From: Lindgomyces ingoldianus
Lineage: Eukaryota > Ascomycota > Dothideomycetes > Pleosporales > Lindgomycetaceae
Direction: 5' to 3'
NCBI RefSeq assembly: GCF_010093535.1
Contig: NW_022985198.1
Span: forward strand, 239,348 to 303,347
DNA: 64,000 nt
Shown one piece after another: positions 1 to 10,958 of this stretch. The translations under genes were made by a program, and so were the position numbers. Positions within the stretch are counted from its first letter, which is position 1. Each line of letters begins with the position of its first letter. The notes below the pieces were generated by a model. That model worked only from the letters and a program-made list of their open reading frames with translations. It made no database searches and had not been told where the DNA came from.

Positions 1-245
1 CCTAGGATCCTGTAGAGGTTTCCCAAGTTGTTGACCGTAGAGAGTGTCGATGTATGCTCAGGTCCCCATGCCTTCTCGTATCCTCGCAGCGCCCGTTGGT
101 ACATCTCCTCTGCCTCGTCCATCCTGCCTAGCTTCGCGTAGATGTTTCCCAAATTGTGGACCGTGTCGAGTGTCGATGTATGCTCAGATCCCCATGCCTT
201 CTCGTATCCTCGCAGTGCCCGCTGGTACATCTTCTCAGCCTCCAG
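1..245 (-). repeat. 126-bp coding tandem repeats (TPR units) of the NLR
   Basis: Two consecutive 126-bp units are nearly identical at nucleotide level: the segment ending at 54 recurs ending at 180, followed by about 60 bases with only three differences. Each encodes a 42-residue kinesin-light-chain-like TPR with the core ALRGYEKAWG.EHTSTL. High nucleotide identity between neighbouring units is typical of fungal NLR repeats that expand, contract and recombine. The array continues beyond the left edge. Confidence 0.85.
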
Positions 246-2856
246 TCTGTCTTCTTCGGACAGTAAATACCCCAGGCTGTGAAACATCCATGGGTGTAAT
301 GAAGGCCCCAGTGGCCTCGATTCCTCAGATACTAAGACTTTCCCTATCCATTTGCTAACAATGAGACCGTGGGCCAATATCCGCTTCCGCTTCCTCCAGA
401 AATCTTTCTCCTGCTCCGAAGCCACATTTAATGCAACTAGCCCTGCGGCAATGTTAGAAATGCTATAACACTCCTCGCCTTTAGTCAGCTGACTGCACCA
501 TTTATGCAACACTAAGTGCATAGAGTGGCTACCAGTGCCTTCTTTAGTGTCAGCGAGCGAGTACCGCGACAGCAGGCCTACTGCATCAGCGAATTCCAGC
601 TCGTCTCCAGCAATCTTAAGCAACCATGTTGGAATATCCATCCCTTCTTTTAAAACTCTAGCCGACGCAACCAGCTCATACCAAAGTTCTCCGCAATCTA
701 AAAATCCCCAGAGCTTAAGCAGCCACGCAGCCTCTTCGCTTTGTTTTCGGACCTGATCGTAGGACATAGTCCATGTCGTCAGCACATTTCGATCGCCGTA
801 CTCCTCCAGTGGAAAGCGCTGCTGCTTTTTCATCAGGTGCTCCCATGTTCCATCGTAGTGCTTAACATAGGTCGATGCAGACATATTCGTCTCTCGCATA
901 TACGCGCCGGCTTGGGTAAGGGCCAGAGGAAGGCCGTTAAGACGTTGAAGAACTGTGTCAGCCCCTATATAGCATCTATCAGTAAACATATCCTTAGTTC
1001 CTAAGTGTAATCGCAGACTCACCCTCAATCCCCCTTCCAGCATTATTCTCTAGAATGGCACGTGCTTGTTCTGCTGCGACTGTCCCAACCTTAACTCCTG
1101 CCCCGTGTTGCTGAAGGGTTGCCAGCCTGCTTGTTATGAGAATCGACCCGTGATCTGCATAAGGAAAATAGCTTTTCACATTATATGCTTGCGAGTCGTC
1201 TTTGTCGTAGGGGTCGCGGTCAACATTGTCGAAGATTAAGAGCCAGTCATGGTTTGATGGGACAGATAGCCAATGGAGACACTCGCCTACAACCACGTCG
1301 ACATCGAGGGCGGAATGCACCAACATCTCTACAACATCTGCCTTGAGCTGGTCCCGCGGCAGCCTTTGCATCAATTCTACAAACGACTGCTTTAGACTGG
1401 CTTCTGAGGATCCGTCCAGCCAGAAAATGCTGCTGAATCTGCGTTGATTTTTCCGCGCGAACTCGACCGCTAGCTGCGTCTTGCCTATGCCACCAAGGCC
1501 ATGGACCACGACGATGTTTCGACGACTCACCGTGAGTGAAGTTGCAAGAAGGAGTTGCTCAAGCTCCTTCATTTCTGCGTCTCGATGGACGAACTGGCTC
1601 ACTACAGGCACGCCTCGGAGATTGAGCTCAATCTTGTACTTCCCGTCATCTGTTGCATTTAGTCAACTGTCTGCAATTATTAATGGTTACTAGGATGTAT
1701 AATTACGTCGAGACCGGGCTAGCACGAGTTCATGTGATACCACAATCATATCCCTGACAACATCTCCCACCGTCTCAAAGTCTTCCTCCGTAGGCTTTCC
1801 AAACTTATTCATTTCAAAGTGCGACCGTGAGAGGGAGAACTTTCTCGTCGCATCAGACAGGTCAAGGCAGCCAGAGCTTTCGCTCACTACAAATCGCTGT
1901 GATAATAGTCAGCCTTAGCATAATTCGCAGCTTATTCTATCGCTTACTGTTCGATCCTGCTTTCCTACAATCTTCCCCACATTGCTTGACTTAAGCTCGT
2001 AGAAGCATGCAACCTGGGCCTTATTTGCCAGCCTCCGCGTCTTCCCAAACTGGTCGACCACCTCTTGAAGAAACTCGTTGCCCGGCTCAAGTATTTTCAG
2101 GACCTCCGGCTGTACCTGGTCCTCCTGGTATTCCATCCGGGCTGCCTCCAGCATTTCCATCTGAGTCATCCCTTCCGCGCCTCTAAAAGGTGTACCAAAG
2201 AAGACCAAGCCGGTAGTCGAGACGAACACACCAGGCCACTCGTTCTCGGCGTGCTGCGCTTCCAGGAGGGCCTGTACACTATTAGCTGTGGGCGCATGCT
2301 AGCTTTACTTTAATTGATTACCTTCAACACAACCAGCCCACCAAAGCAGTGCGCTATAAAGATTAATGGGCGGAATATACAATCCTAGCTAGTTCAGCAG
2401 TGATGACCTGTTAGACATCCAGGACCTGCACCTTTCTTTTCCGTTGCAGTGCCAGCAGCAACCGCAGTGCCACCGTCGATGCCTTCTGTCGCATCGCCCC
2501 TTCCCCAAACCACTGTGACTGGTATCCGTATCGCATGATGCGCGCATGTGGTGCTACAGTTGGCAACATGGCTTTCTCGTCAAGCCAATTGACCCACTTT
2601 GGGTTCTCAGCAGTGCCGACATTCTTGCACCAGCTGTCATCTGGGTGCGCCCCAATGCCATGGATCGCAACGATGCTAGGCTAGCTTAGTATGAAGATAG
2701 ACACCCAAACGCGACACGGACGTACTCAATGCCCTGGGTTGTGTCTGCTGGTGCCTCACGAAGCACCTTTAGGCCGATATCATCGTCCGTCACAGGCCGA
2801 ACCTAGCTTCGTTTAGCCTTGGCGTCTTCCCTTCGTCCCTCCCCTCCACGTACCAT
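1..2856 (-). CDS. Fungal NLR: alpha/beta-hydrolase, NB-ARC and TPR domains (3' end outside window)
   Basis: Predicted cytoplasmic STAND receptor-type protein. I resolve eight exons on the minus strand: 2856-2854, 2802-2726, 2675-2432, 2384-2322, 2271-1948, 1896-1707, 1649-1023 and 964-1. All introns are GT-AG, 47-58 nt, and phases agree throughout. Residues about 25-290 form a SERAC1-like lipase/hydrolase fold: DIVAIHGIGAHPDDSW near residue 27, IAHCFGG near 118 and LVFFGTPFRG downstream. NB-ARC follows: P-loop HGLGGIGKTQLA, Walker B LLIFDNVD, GSILITSR and, across the last intron, GLPLAL. The last exon runs into 42-residue TPRs that leave the window. The first exon is only the ATG; an in-frame TGA lies just upstream, which supports this start, but an upstream non-coding exon is possible. 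The usual Ser of the hydrolase elbow is Cys. Effector action is inferred from the family. Confidence 0.8.
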
Positions 2857-3169
2857 GGTCGCTCTTCAACAGTCGGCTAGGCATAAAATAAGAGGTCAGA
2901 AATAGAAGCAAGAGTTAGTATAAGAAGATGTGCAGGTAGACGGCAGGCGGAACATATCAGACCGAGATAGCCGTCCGGGCCGCCCGCATAGAGGCTGAGC
3001 AGAACGGCCATCGCCGCCTAACGTGACAACTTTTCCACTAAGCGCCTGCTGCTTTGAAGATATATATACGCCCTAACTCTATCCCATAGAACGCGTAAAT
3101 GTTTTCTAATCTATTTTTCCATTTCATTATGTTGCCATTTTCCAAGAGGAATCAGCTTGTCATTAGATG

Positions 3170-3830
3170 CGTTACTGCTTCTAGCTGGACTAAAATCTAT
3201 AATTCCTTCAAATCTCTCGCACTTGAAAAGTAATTACGAAGAATATCATGGCTTTGGAGACGGGTATCCGAAATGGTTCAAAGGCACATTTCATGTTCGC
3301 AAGCTTCGACCTAGACTAATAGAACTCAACCCAGGTCACATGGCCTCAGAATAAAACTTCTACGCCACTTGCACATGGTTTCTTTCCTCTCCTACTCTCA
3401 GGAAACTTTAGCTTTAAGTGGACTAGAAATCACTCCCCAACATACGATGTCTACTAACAAAAGTACAAGCCCATAATTCAGTGGCTTTCTGCTTCTACTC
3501 TTAGGGAAAAGTTTTCTTCCGCTTCGATTGGACTAAGACATCGCTTTCTAGCGTACTATGTCGAGTACTCAAGCATAACGACATCAAGCTCATGACTTCA
3601 GTTCTAAAATAGAGGTAGCAAAAGGTCTAATAATGTTTGCCGCCTTATGCCAGGCTAATATAACAGAACGAAGAGCACAATGGCCCGCTATAAACATTTC
3701 GAAGCTAGAGATAGTAGCTTTGAATTCTGTACTTGCAAAACACGTTGCGAGAACCTCATACATGCCCGAGCTCTCGGGGTTCAAGTGGACATAAAATATA
3801 CATTCCGGCTTACAATGTCTGGTACTAAAA
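3170..3830. repeat. Degenerate tandem repeats
   Basis: Related segments begin with tggact.aaa.atc and contain atgtct.cta, at about 3418, 3529 and 3787, with a weaker copy near 3187. The spacing between the two best units is about 111 bp. No gene is supported here: the short open frames on either strand have no recognisable domain. Confidence 0.3.
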
Positions 3831-4015
3831 TCCCTCGGAAATTGAGCTGGTAACTTGGGTTCTTTAGAAGGCGAAACAAGAGCTAGAGATGTCTCTGGCT
3901 TTGTGCTTGGTAAAAAATTTACGAGTACACTCTGATGGCCTGGACAAAAAAATTTACTTGACCACACCTCTGACCCAAAAATAACTGCACTCGGGTTCTA
4001 AGGCTAGCTTAATAC

Positions 4016-4960
4016 TCACCACACCTCAGACCTCGAATTCAATTGTTGGTCAGCCTCAAGCATGTCCATGAATCTCTCGTCTGTTTTCCATGGATCTATA
4101 CCTTGTGATCCCGACGAGCAAGCTTCCACAGGCATCAAACTCATCATCCGAGTCTGCAGCATGCGCCTCCACTCATCCTCTTCCCCGATCACCCAAGCGA
4201 CATGTCGTAACAGATCTTCCTGCACGTCATAGCTGCCCTAGTGTTCATGCTCTAAAAGCAGTGCGACTGGGTCTAGCAGTTCACAACTACGCAGCTCGAT
4301 GTCGAATAGGCGATTAATCCTCAAACGAAGAGGATACCGCACGATGTGGCTAGGCACTACTGAGGTTTGAAAAAAGTGTCATAGAGCGCATGGGCATCGG
4401 GACACACTGGTGCCAAAAGAATCTTCCTTTTTACTGAAGGTTGCGCTATGACGTGCTGCGTTCAGAGTGTAAATTCTGAGCGGAAGCTCGTGCATATCGG
4501 CTGGCTACATCGAATGCCACACCTGCTTGCCAATTTGGTACGCAGTCATCGACATGATTATGCATCGGTTTATTATTTCCTAACTAGTAGATGACTACCC
4601 TTCTCGCTCCGGATCAGCCCATTTCCATGCAAAGTGTATATCATGTGGGAAAAGGCTGAGTACTGCAACGGCATATAAAATCATACTCAGCAAATATGGA
4701 GCGGTAAATTGCCAGACGTCAAGACGTGTCCATTTTAGTCGATCAGCTACTCCACGCTGCCCTAGTACTGGCTGTGTATGTCCCGAAGGCGGACGCTCAA
4801 GGGGTTGAGGTTCCCGCACTTAGCACATGGCTTCTTCTGGCCACCCCTTGTCTTTAGACACGTCTGGAAGCGAACCCTCTCTATCTTCACAAGCTTTGAG
4901 ATCCTTAACTTCGGTCTGACACCATTTGTTCAAGCTGGTGGAGAGTTAGCCTACCGCATG
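4016..4960 (-). pseudogene. Degenerate coding remnant, unknown family
   Basis: On the minus strand a coherent protein-like reading runs from about 4556 to 4019 but is broken: an ATG at about 4556 opens a frame beginning MSMTAYQIGK, an in-frame TAG follows after 16 codons, the reading must shift frame near 4420 and 4370 (segments KILLAPVCPDAHALYDTFFK, then HIVRYPLRLRINRLFDIELR), and another TAG lies near 4232 before VQEDLLRHVAWVIGEEDEWR. A further open stretch at 4819-4595 contains one likely membrane helix (FTAPYLLSMILYAVAVLSLF). Mixed hydrophobic and charged segments that continue across lesions suggest a decayed gene rather than chance frames. I do not recognise the family. Confidence 0.35.
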
Positions 4961-6514
4961 GCAAGATAGCACTCAAGTACTGACGGTTTGTAAATATGCT
5001 CTACGCATTTGAAGAGAAACCCGGGTTGAAAACTTTGGTTTGCTAGGGCCGTCTCGTCTTTCAAACAGAAGCCGATTGCATCACAAAGGGGGTTTGATGT
5101 CGTCTTGGTGAAAATCTTTGCAATGATGTCACTTCGATACAGGATCTCCCACTTGCCATCGGTCCATTGATGATACTCTTTAGAATCGTTATCGCTCGCC
5201 TGACGGATCGGTATTTCCAAGATTAGTTGTGCCAGGACGAGACCTAAGTTCCTCAGGCGTGAGCCATGGCGGCAACCGCTATGTTTTGGGCATTCGCCAA
5301 CGCTGAAAATTTGCATAATGCAATCCTTTGCGGCAACACCTTTCTCGATTTGAAGCCCGTAGCAACAAAGCTTCTCCATCCATGAAGTATCCCACAGAAG
5401 TAAGGCCCAATGCGATATACCTTGGACCAATATCGCCCGATCTGCTCGCCAAGCTCGATCAAGAAAAATATTTGGCGATTCCCTAAGAATATCTCCTATT
5501 GGACGCGTTCTTCTCGCTTGCGGATGTTGAATCGCGCGCTTGGTAGTTGTACCAGCGAAATTTATGGACTCATTTAATGCGGTTTGACCACACACAAGTT
5601 GCTTGATTTGTTCCGGTCCCAGGTGTGTTCTCTGGTTATCTTTATGGAAGGGAACCGCTACTGGCTCCGAGCCAACAACTTACGGTTGGGGTCTAGGACT
5701 TCGTCCTCCACCCATCGATGTCTAGCATTGGAAGTACATCGCTGAAGTCCCTATCGAACTCCGGTTCTCCATTTCCCAGTCTGCGGACGACGACAAGCAT
5801 TTTAATCTGTATGTTGCAGTGCGTTCGTCGTGAAGCCTTTGTGCCGGAGAAGTAAGTCCCCTTACAAAATCTTCGAGTTCTTCTAGTTCGAGTATTGGAT
5901 CCAGACTAGGCCCAGAGCCAGAATGCGCAGCCGTGCGTTGTTCGAACTCTCTTTCTGAGAGCTTTTCGATGCAATCGATAGCCTTTTCTAGCGTGGTGAT
6001 CCAACCTTCGATAATATCTTTCTTGTAGAGAGCGTACCCAACCGAGTGCACAAAGTTCAGTAGGCTTCTCTCACCACTTCGCCTTCGTCGACGGCAGCCA
6101 AGTAGCCAATCTCTTCTCTTTCGCCATGTTCTGATCTCTGCTTCGTCCTCCGTATTATCCTGTATCTTCGATATTCTTTTTTAGCCTCTCAATGTCTAAT
6201 CTCGTCGTACTGATGGTTGTCTGGTACTCCCCGAAATTAGACCTCCGTCGCCAAAGAATTTCCCATTTGGCGGACCTTGCTTCGCAGATGGCCAGACGAG
6301 TCTTGTATCCCCGAAATTGGTCCCTACATTCTTCAAAGTCGTGCAGGGTCTTTGCAGCGTTGGGAATGGTGCTTAGAACGAAGCTAATGCCTCCAAAACA
6401 GAAGCCGATGGGCCCGAGAACTTCACCCATGGACGAATTCTCTGCAGGTGTGTGTACAACTAGCCGGTAAAATTGTGCGAAGAGAAAGGTTTGCATGAAA
6501 GCATTGAATAGCAC
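4951..6514 (-). pseudogene. DUF7580-like fungal protein, frameshifted
   Basis: Three consecutive minus-strand frames (6514-6155, 6051-5722, 5595-4951) appear to be one gene. The N-terminus (ATG at 6514 or 6430; MGEVLGPIGFCFGGISFVLS) resembles the helical start of fungal HeLo/DUF7580-type proteins. The middle has DWLLG...FVHSVGYALYKKDI. The C-terminus has DRAILVQGISHWALLLWDT and RNLGLVLAQLILEI, matching the layout of DUF7580 C-termini, and ends LECYLAMR. No GT-AG introns join the frames. The coding sense shifts at an A6 run near 6178, again near 5840, and at least once more between 5720 and 5660. Either the gene is dead or the assembly has indels. The function of such proteins is unknown, though they are common in fungal accessory genomes and sometimes linked to NLR or kinase genes. 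Family assignment is from pattern only. Confidence 0.45.
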
Positions 6515-6823
6515 AGCTGTGAGGCATGTACATCTCTAAGCGTGGTAGTGTAGAGTTTGGCGTATGAACCTGAGAGGAAAATGTCGGGGGTATTGACACC
6601 AACATCTAGAGGCTTAGAGGCACCCTTGTGAAGCATCTAAGCCCGATCGCCCAAGACTAGCTTTACATCTTTCTCACTAGAACTCAACCTTGTCGCTTAA
6701 TGTATATATGCACCAACTGCACCAATCTTAGTAGGCGCTAAGCCAAATCAGCAAGCCACTTGTCGTTGTCACTGGCTGGTAGCGCAACGGCCTATAGAGG
6801 GTGCGCGAGATGCTCATGCTCAG

Positions 6824-9028
6824 TTGCTTGACCTCGATGCCGAGACCAAATCAACTTCGACCGCCAACGCTCCGCGAAGTCCCAGTTCAGAGCACCTAGG
6901 TCTGCAAATTAGAAAGCAAATGATCGGATCCGGAGTAAATGGAGATTCTAGATTTTTACCCATCGATCAACTCGAAAGAATAATTACCGTAGAAAACGTG
7001 CACAAGGAGCTTGAACTTTCTGGGGTCCAAAAAGACGTCTGGTCCACTGCGCAGATCGTCTGCGAGCCAGTGGAAGAACCATACGCAAATTCAACAAGGA
7101 GAAGAATCTTCGCCATTCTGTGCCTTTTAAGAAAGGCTAGCGCAATCTCTGAATTTGTTGACGAAGAGATATTTGATCAACACCTTCCATTCAATTTCAG
7201 GCCTAATTCTAGTGACGTATACCTTGGGACGAAAGCACAGTCTGTCACCCCAATACAGCTGTTCAAATCTGGATCTTGGAGCACAAACGATCTAGACAGT
7301 TTCGCTCGATATCAGTGGCAGCTCTCACCTTGGACAACGACGCAAACGGGAGAGCGAAACACTACCTTCTTAGTGATCAAGCGATCCTTCCTTTTTTAAG
7401 GGTTGGTAGTTCTGTCGAATTGGGCAATGACCAAGAGAGCCGTGAGCGTACAGGAGGCTTTGGTGTTGTGACCAAGGTCACAATACACCCTTCACATCAC
7501 ACTTTCCAAGATCCCGAAATGGTATGTTTGGCTTTTTAGGATCCTGAACGAGCACTAACAGTATAATCAAGCGATCAAATCATTTTGCAATCAAGGCGAT
7601 CCAGAAGGATGCCTGCGTAGCATTCGATCGGGAGGCTTCCGCGTTGAGACGTTTCAATGGGACAAATCACCAGCATCTCATCAAGCTTCTCGCCACATAT
7701 TCGCACAATGGTCACTACTATCTAATTTTCCCATGGGCTGATGGTAATTTAAAAGACTTTTGGATGAAGCATTCGCGCTGGTCTTCTCAGTCAGTCCAAG
7801 ATCAAAAGTTTCTGAGATGGATGTCTCAGCAACTTCTAGGCCTTGCACATGCTCTCCATAGCATCCACCATTACCAGGTGAATAAGCCTGACGTAAAGAC
7901 ACTGTCCTTACAAGAACGTCAGACTATGCACGGAAGACATGGGGATCTCAAACCGGAAAACATCTTGTGGTTTCAAAAGACTCCTGACACTCCAAGTCCG
8001 GGTGGGGCTGGAGTTCTCAAGATTGCAGACCTTGGTCTCGCAGATTTTCGGAGTCCCTTCTCTGACTCCAGTGTTCGGACCAGTATGATCGGTGGCTTTA
8101 GTCATACCTACAAAGCACCAGAGTGCGATATTTCCAAGCGAGTCTCGTCTTCGTACGATATATGGTCGTTGGGATGCATCTATCTCGAGTTTGTTGTATG
8201 GTTGGTGCGTGGTGCAGACGGCCTCCAAGAATTCCGCAATAATCGATTAGCCGACTCTATCAAACCGCTCTCTTCATCGGACGCATTCTTCGAAATCGAA
8301 ATCGGTTCTGATTTTCGATTGCTTGCGCAACTAAAGCCTTCTGTGACTCAGGTAGGTCAACCCGTGGAGTTGATTTGTTTTCTATCTAACACTTTGTAAC
8401 CTAGACGATCAAATCACTGAAAAATAACCCTGCGTGTAGTGATTACGTCTTCCATCTGCTGGAAATAATCGAGACACAGATGCTCAAGGTCAAGCCTCAA
8501 AGTCGTGCCGACATACGTGGCATCGTTAAAGCTCTAGAAAGACTCGCTGAATACCATCATGAGGATGCGGAATACTTCAGCCCTAGAATCGAACGAGCCA
8601 GAAGGATAGACTCCAATCTTTCGTGGATAACGGAACTCGGGTCGACGGAAAGCTTCTCCTCCGATGAGAGTCAACCGGAAGACGAAATTAGTTTGTATGG
8701 CGTGTACAACGGAATTCTGGAAGATCTTGAACATGCTCTTCAAAAGGTGACAGGTTGGGCTTGGAACAACCGAGACGTTTCTGACCACCTTCGTGATGTA
8801 CGGATGCATTTAGAGCATTGGAAAAGCAGCATTCATTGGATCTCGATAAAAGCAGGCATCTTGGAAGAAGAAACAGACGCTGAAACTGCCATGTCTAGAT
8901 TGCTTCAGTCGTTTGAGGATTACGATCCTTTTCTATCGGGAACTACACGATCATACTTAGAAGACATAGCCGAGACGCTGGACGACGTACGCACTCTATA
9001 CAGAAATGATGACGAAGAGACCAAGTAG
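6824..9028 (+). CDS. Protein kinase, fungal accessory family (first kinase of a probable tandem)
   Basis: Predicted Ser/Thr kinase. Exons end at 7521 and 8351; introns 7522-7571 and 8352-8404 are GT-AG with ACTAACA and CTAACA branch points. The N-terminal half (to about residue 190) is a family-specific helical region. The kinase domain shows GGFGVVTKV (glycine loop), FAIKAIQK (catalytic Lys, just after intron 1), HGDLKPENILWF (catalytic loop), ADLGLADF (DLG instead of DFG), YKAPECD and DIWSLGC. About 200 helical, acidic residues follow. Two oddities: the N-terminal frame changes by one base between about 7320 and 7345 (before the shift FARYQWQLSPW, after it LDNDANGRAKHYLLSDQAILPF), and no in-frame ATG is visible before 6824, so the true start is unresolved (possibly an unseen upstream exon). 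The TAG at 9026-9028 may be spliced out (see finding). Confidence 0.65.
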
Positions 9029-9080
9029 GAGGCTACTCAAAGATCCCCTGTGTCACGTCGTATGAACTGACTTTTACTAG

Positions 9081-10958
9081 TACACCTTTGTTGGCAGCTC
9101 TGAGAAAGGATCTAGACACCGCAGTACAATGTCTAGGACTTCAGCTCATCCCTCTTCGTGCGTTCGCGGAATCAACAAAGCCTCCGGAGCAGTTAAGTGA
9201 AGTTACACCGGAGTTTGAGATAAAGGGACCTATATGGCCAGATTCGTGGTCCGATGCTTCTGAAGATGAACCAGATCGAGAGAAAATTGCAGACCTACTT
9301 CGGAGATCACAAGTTCACACAGAGAATTTGGGTGAAGCGTTCCTGCCTCCGAAGGTCCTAGAAGAGATATTGACCGAAGAACGGATTCGCATGGAAATAG
9401 AAGCATACCGTGATCAGCAGCCGGATAGTTGGTGTGGTCAAGGATTGAACGATTGCGCGAATCTAATTAGATGTCGGTATCTGAAGATTTTTGCGATCCT
9501 CATCCTCCTCGACAAAGGGGAAGACATTGGGAAATTCATTGAAGAAGGTGTGAGTGACGAAGACTTGCCTTTGGTTGAGACCCAAGTTCGTCATATGTCC
9601 GATCTCGTACGCAGTAAATCTCCGAACAATCCACTTGGCTGCTTCGACACATGGATGATACACGAACGCGAACAGTTTTCGCGCTACCAGTACAGGGTAA
9701 ATCTGCCGTTTCTCAGTTTCGACACCGAGACAAACTCAGTGCGACATGTGGACTTTACGCCTCAGACTATACTACCCTTCTCGGAGTGTGGTGGTTCCAT
9801 AGAAGGGATATACTCGAGAATTAGCAAGATCAAGATACACAGGGACTGTCATGGCTTCAGCAACATACTGAAGAAGGTAAGTTTCTTGGATTCGGTTGGA
9901 AACAGCAATCTGGCAGCTGACCGATCCATGCAGATTCAGACGAACGACGTTTTCGCAGTGAAACGGTTGCGCATCAATCACGGAGACAACGTGGAAAATT
10001 GTTTCCACAGGGAGGTAAACATGTTGAAGAACTTGAGCCGCACTCACAATCACCTTCTCAGTCTCCTCATGACATGGAGTTACCGGAACGACCACTACCT
10101 TCTTTTCCCGTTGGCAGACTGCAACTTGGCTGATTATTGGAACAAAGAATCTCAAACACCGTCCCGGAGCGAGACGAAAGGCATAGACCTGGGAACAGCG
10201 AGGTGGGTTTCAGAACAGATTCTTGGTTTGATGGACGCTCTGGACAGTCTCCACCATCCACGAGGCTTGTCCAGCACAAAATTTGGAAGACACGGTGATC
10301 TCAAACCCGAGAACATCCTTTGGTACAATGATCCAGAAGGCGGGCGAGGAACGCTAGTCATATCCGACTTTGGGTGTTCGACTCTTAATACTCAATATAG
10401 TCGATCGAACATTACAGCAGCTAGAGTGCCTTTAACCCCAGCTTACCGGCCACCAGAGTGCGATCTCGAGGGCGGCAAAATTTCTAGAGCGTCAGATATA
10501 TGGTCTTTCGGATGCGTTCTTCTAGAGTTCGTTTGCTGGGCACTTGGTGGTGGCGAACTGGTCCAAACCTTCGCAAAGAGAAGAATAAGTCCTTATATTA
10601 CGGGCTTATCGAGCGATTCTTTTTTTGACGTGAATGCAAAAGCTGACGACGGAGGGTATGTCATAACCGTGAAAGACGTTGTCTCAATGGTAGGAAGATC
10701 CCCATCTCCAAAAAACACCTTAAACTAATCAAACTCTAGACCATAGCAGAACTTCACAAGAACGCGCACTGTACGCAGTACTTTCACAATCTTCTCGACA
10801 TCATCGAGCGCGAAATGATTGTCATTCTTTCGTCCGAGAGCCTTAGGTCGGACTCGACAGTATTGCTGCGCAAGTTTAACTTCATGCATTCCAATACCAC
10901 AGACGATCCAGATTACTGCCAGACACCGTGTCCTGAAAGCCGACCTACGGAATCCTAG
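9081..10958 (+). CDS. Protein kinase, fungal accessory family (second kinase of a probable tandem)
   Basis: Same family as the preceding kinase, with intron positions conserved. Introns are 9877-9933 (57 nt, in frame, phase 0, before FAVKRL) and 10690-10739 (50 nt, CTAAT branch). Motifs: VFAVKRLRI (catalytic Lys), HGDLKPENILWY, SDFGCSTL (intact DFG), YRPPECD, DIWSFGCVLLEF. The coding sequence ends at TAG 10956-10958 after a Thr/Pro-rich tail. The N-terminal region before the kinase contains the family segments YLKIFAILILLDKGEDIGKF and FSRYQYRVNLPF. No ATG lies in frame between the upstream stop (9010) and 9391, so as a separate gene it would lose about 100 conserved residues. A phase-2 intron at 9025-9080 joins it smoothly to the preceding kinase, which I prefer. 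Cytosolic location is inferred from the lack of a signal or membrane segment. Confidence 0.7.

Noticed and set aside
3157..3967. Frames at 3157-3354 plus and 3967-3590 minus
   Set aside because: Both fall in the weak tandem-repeat stretch and read as chance open frames.
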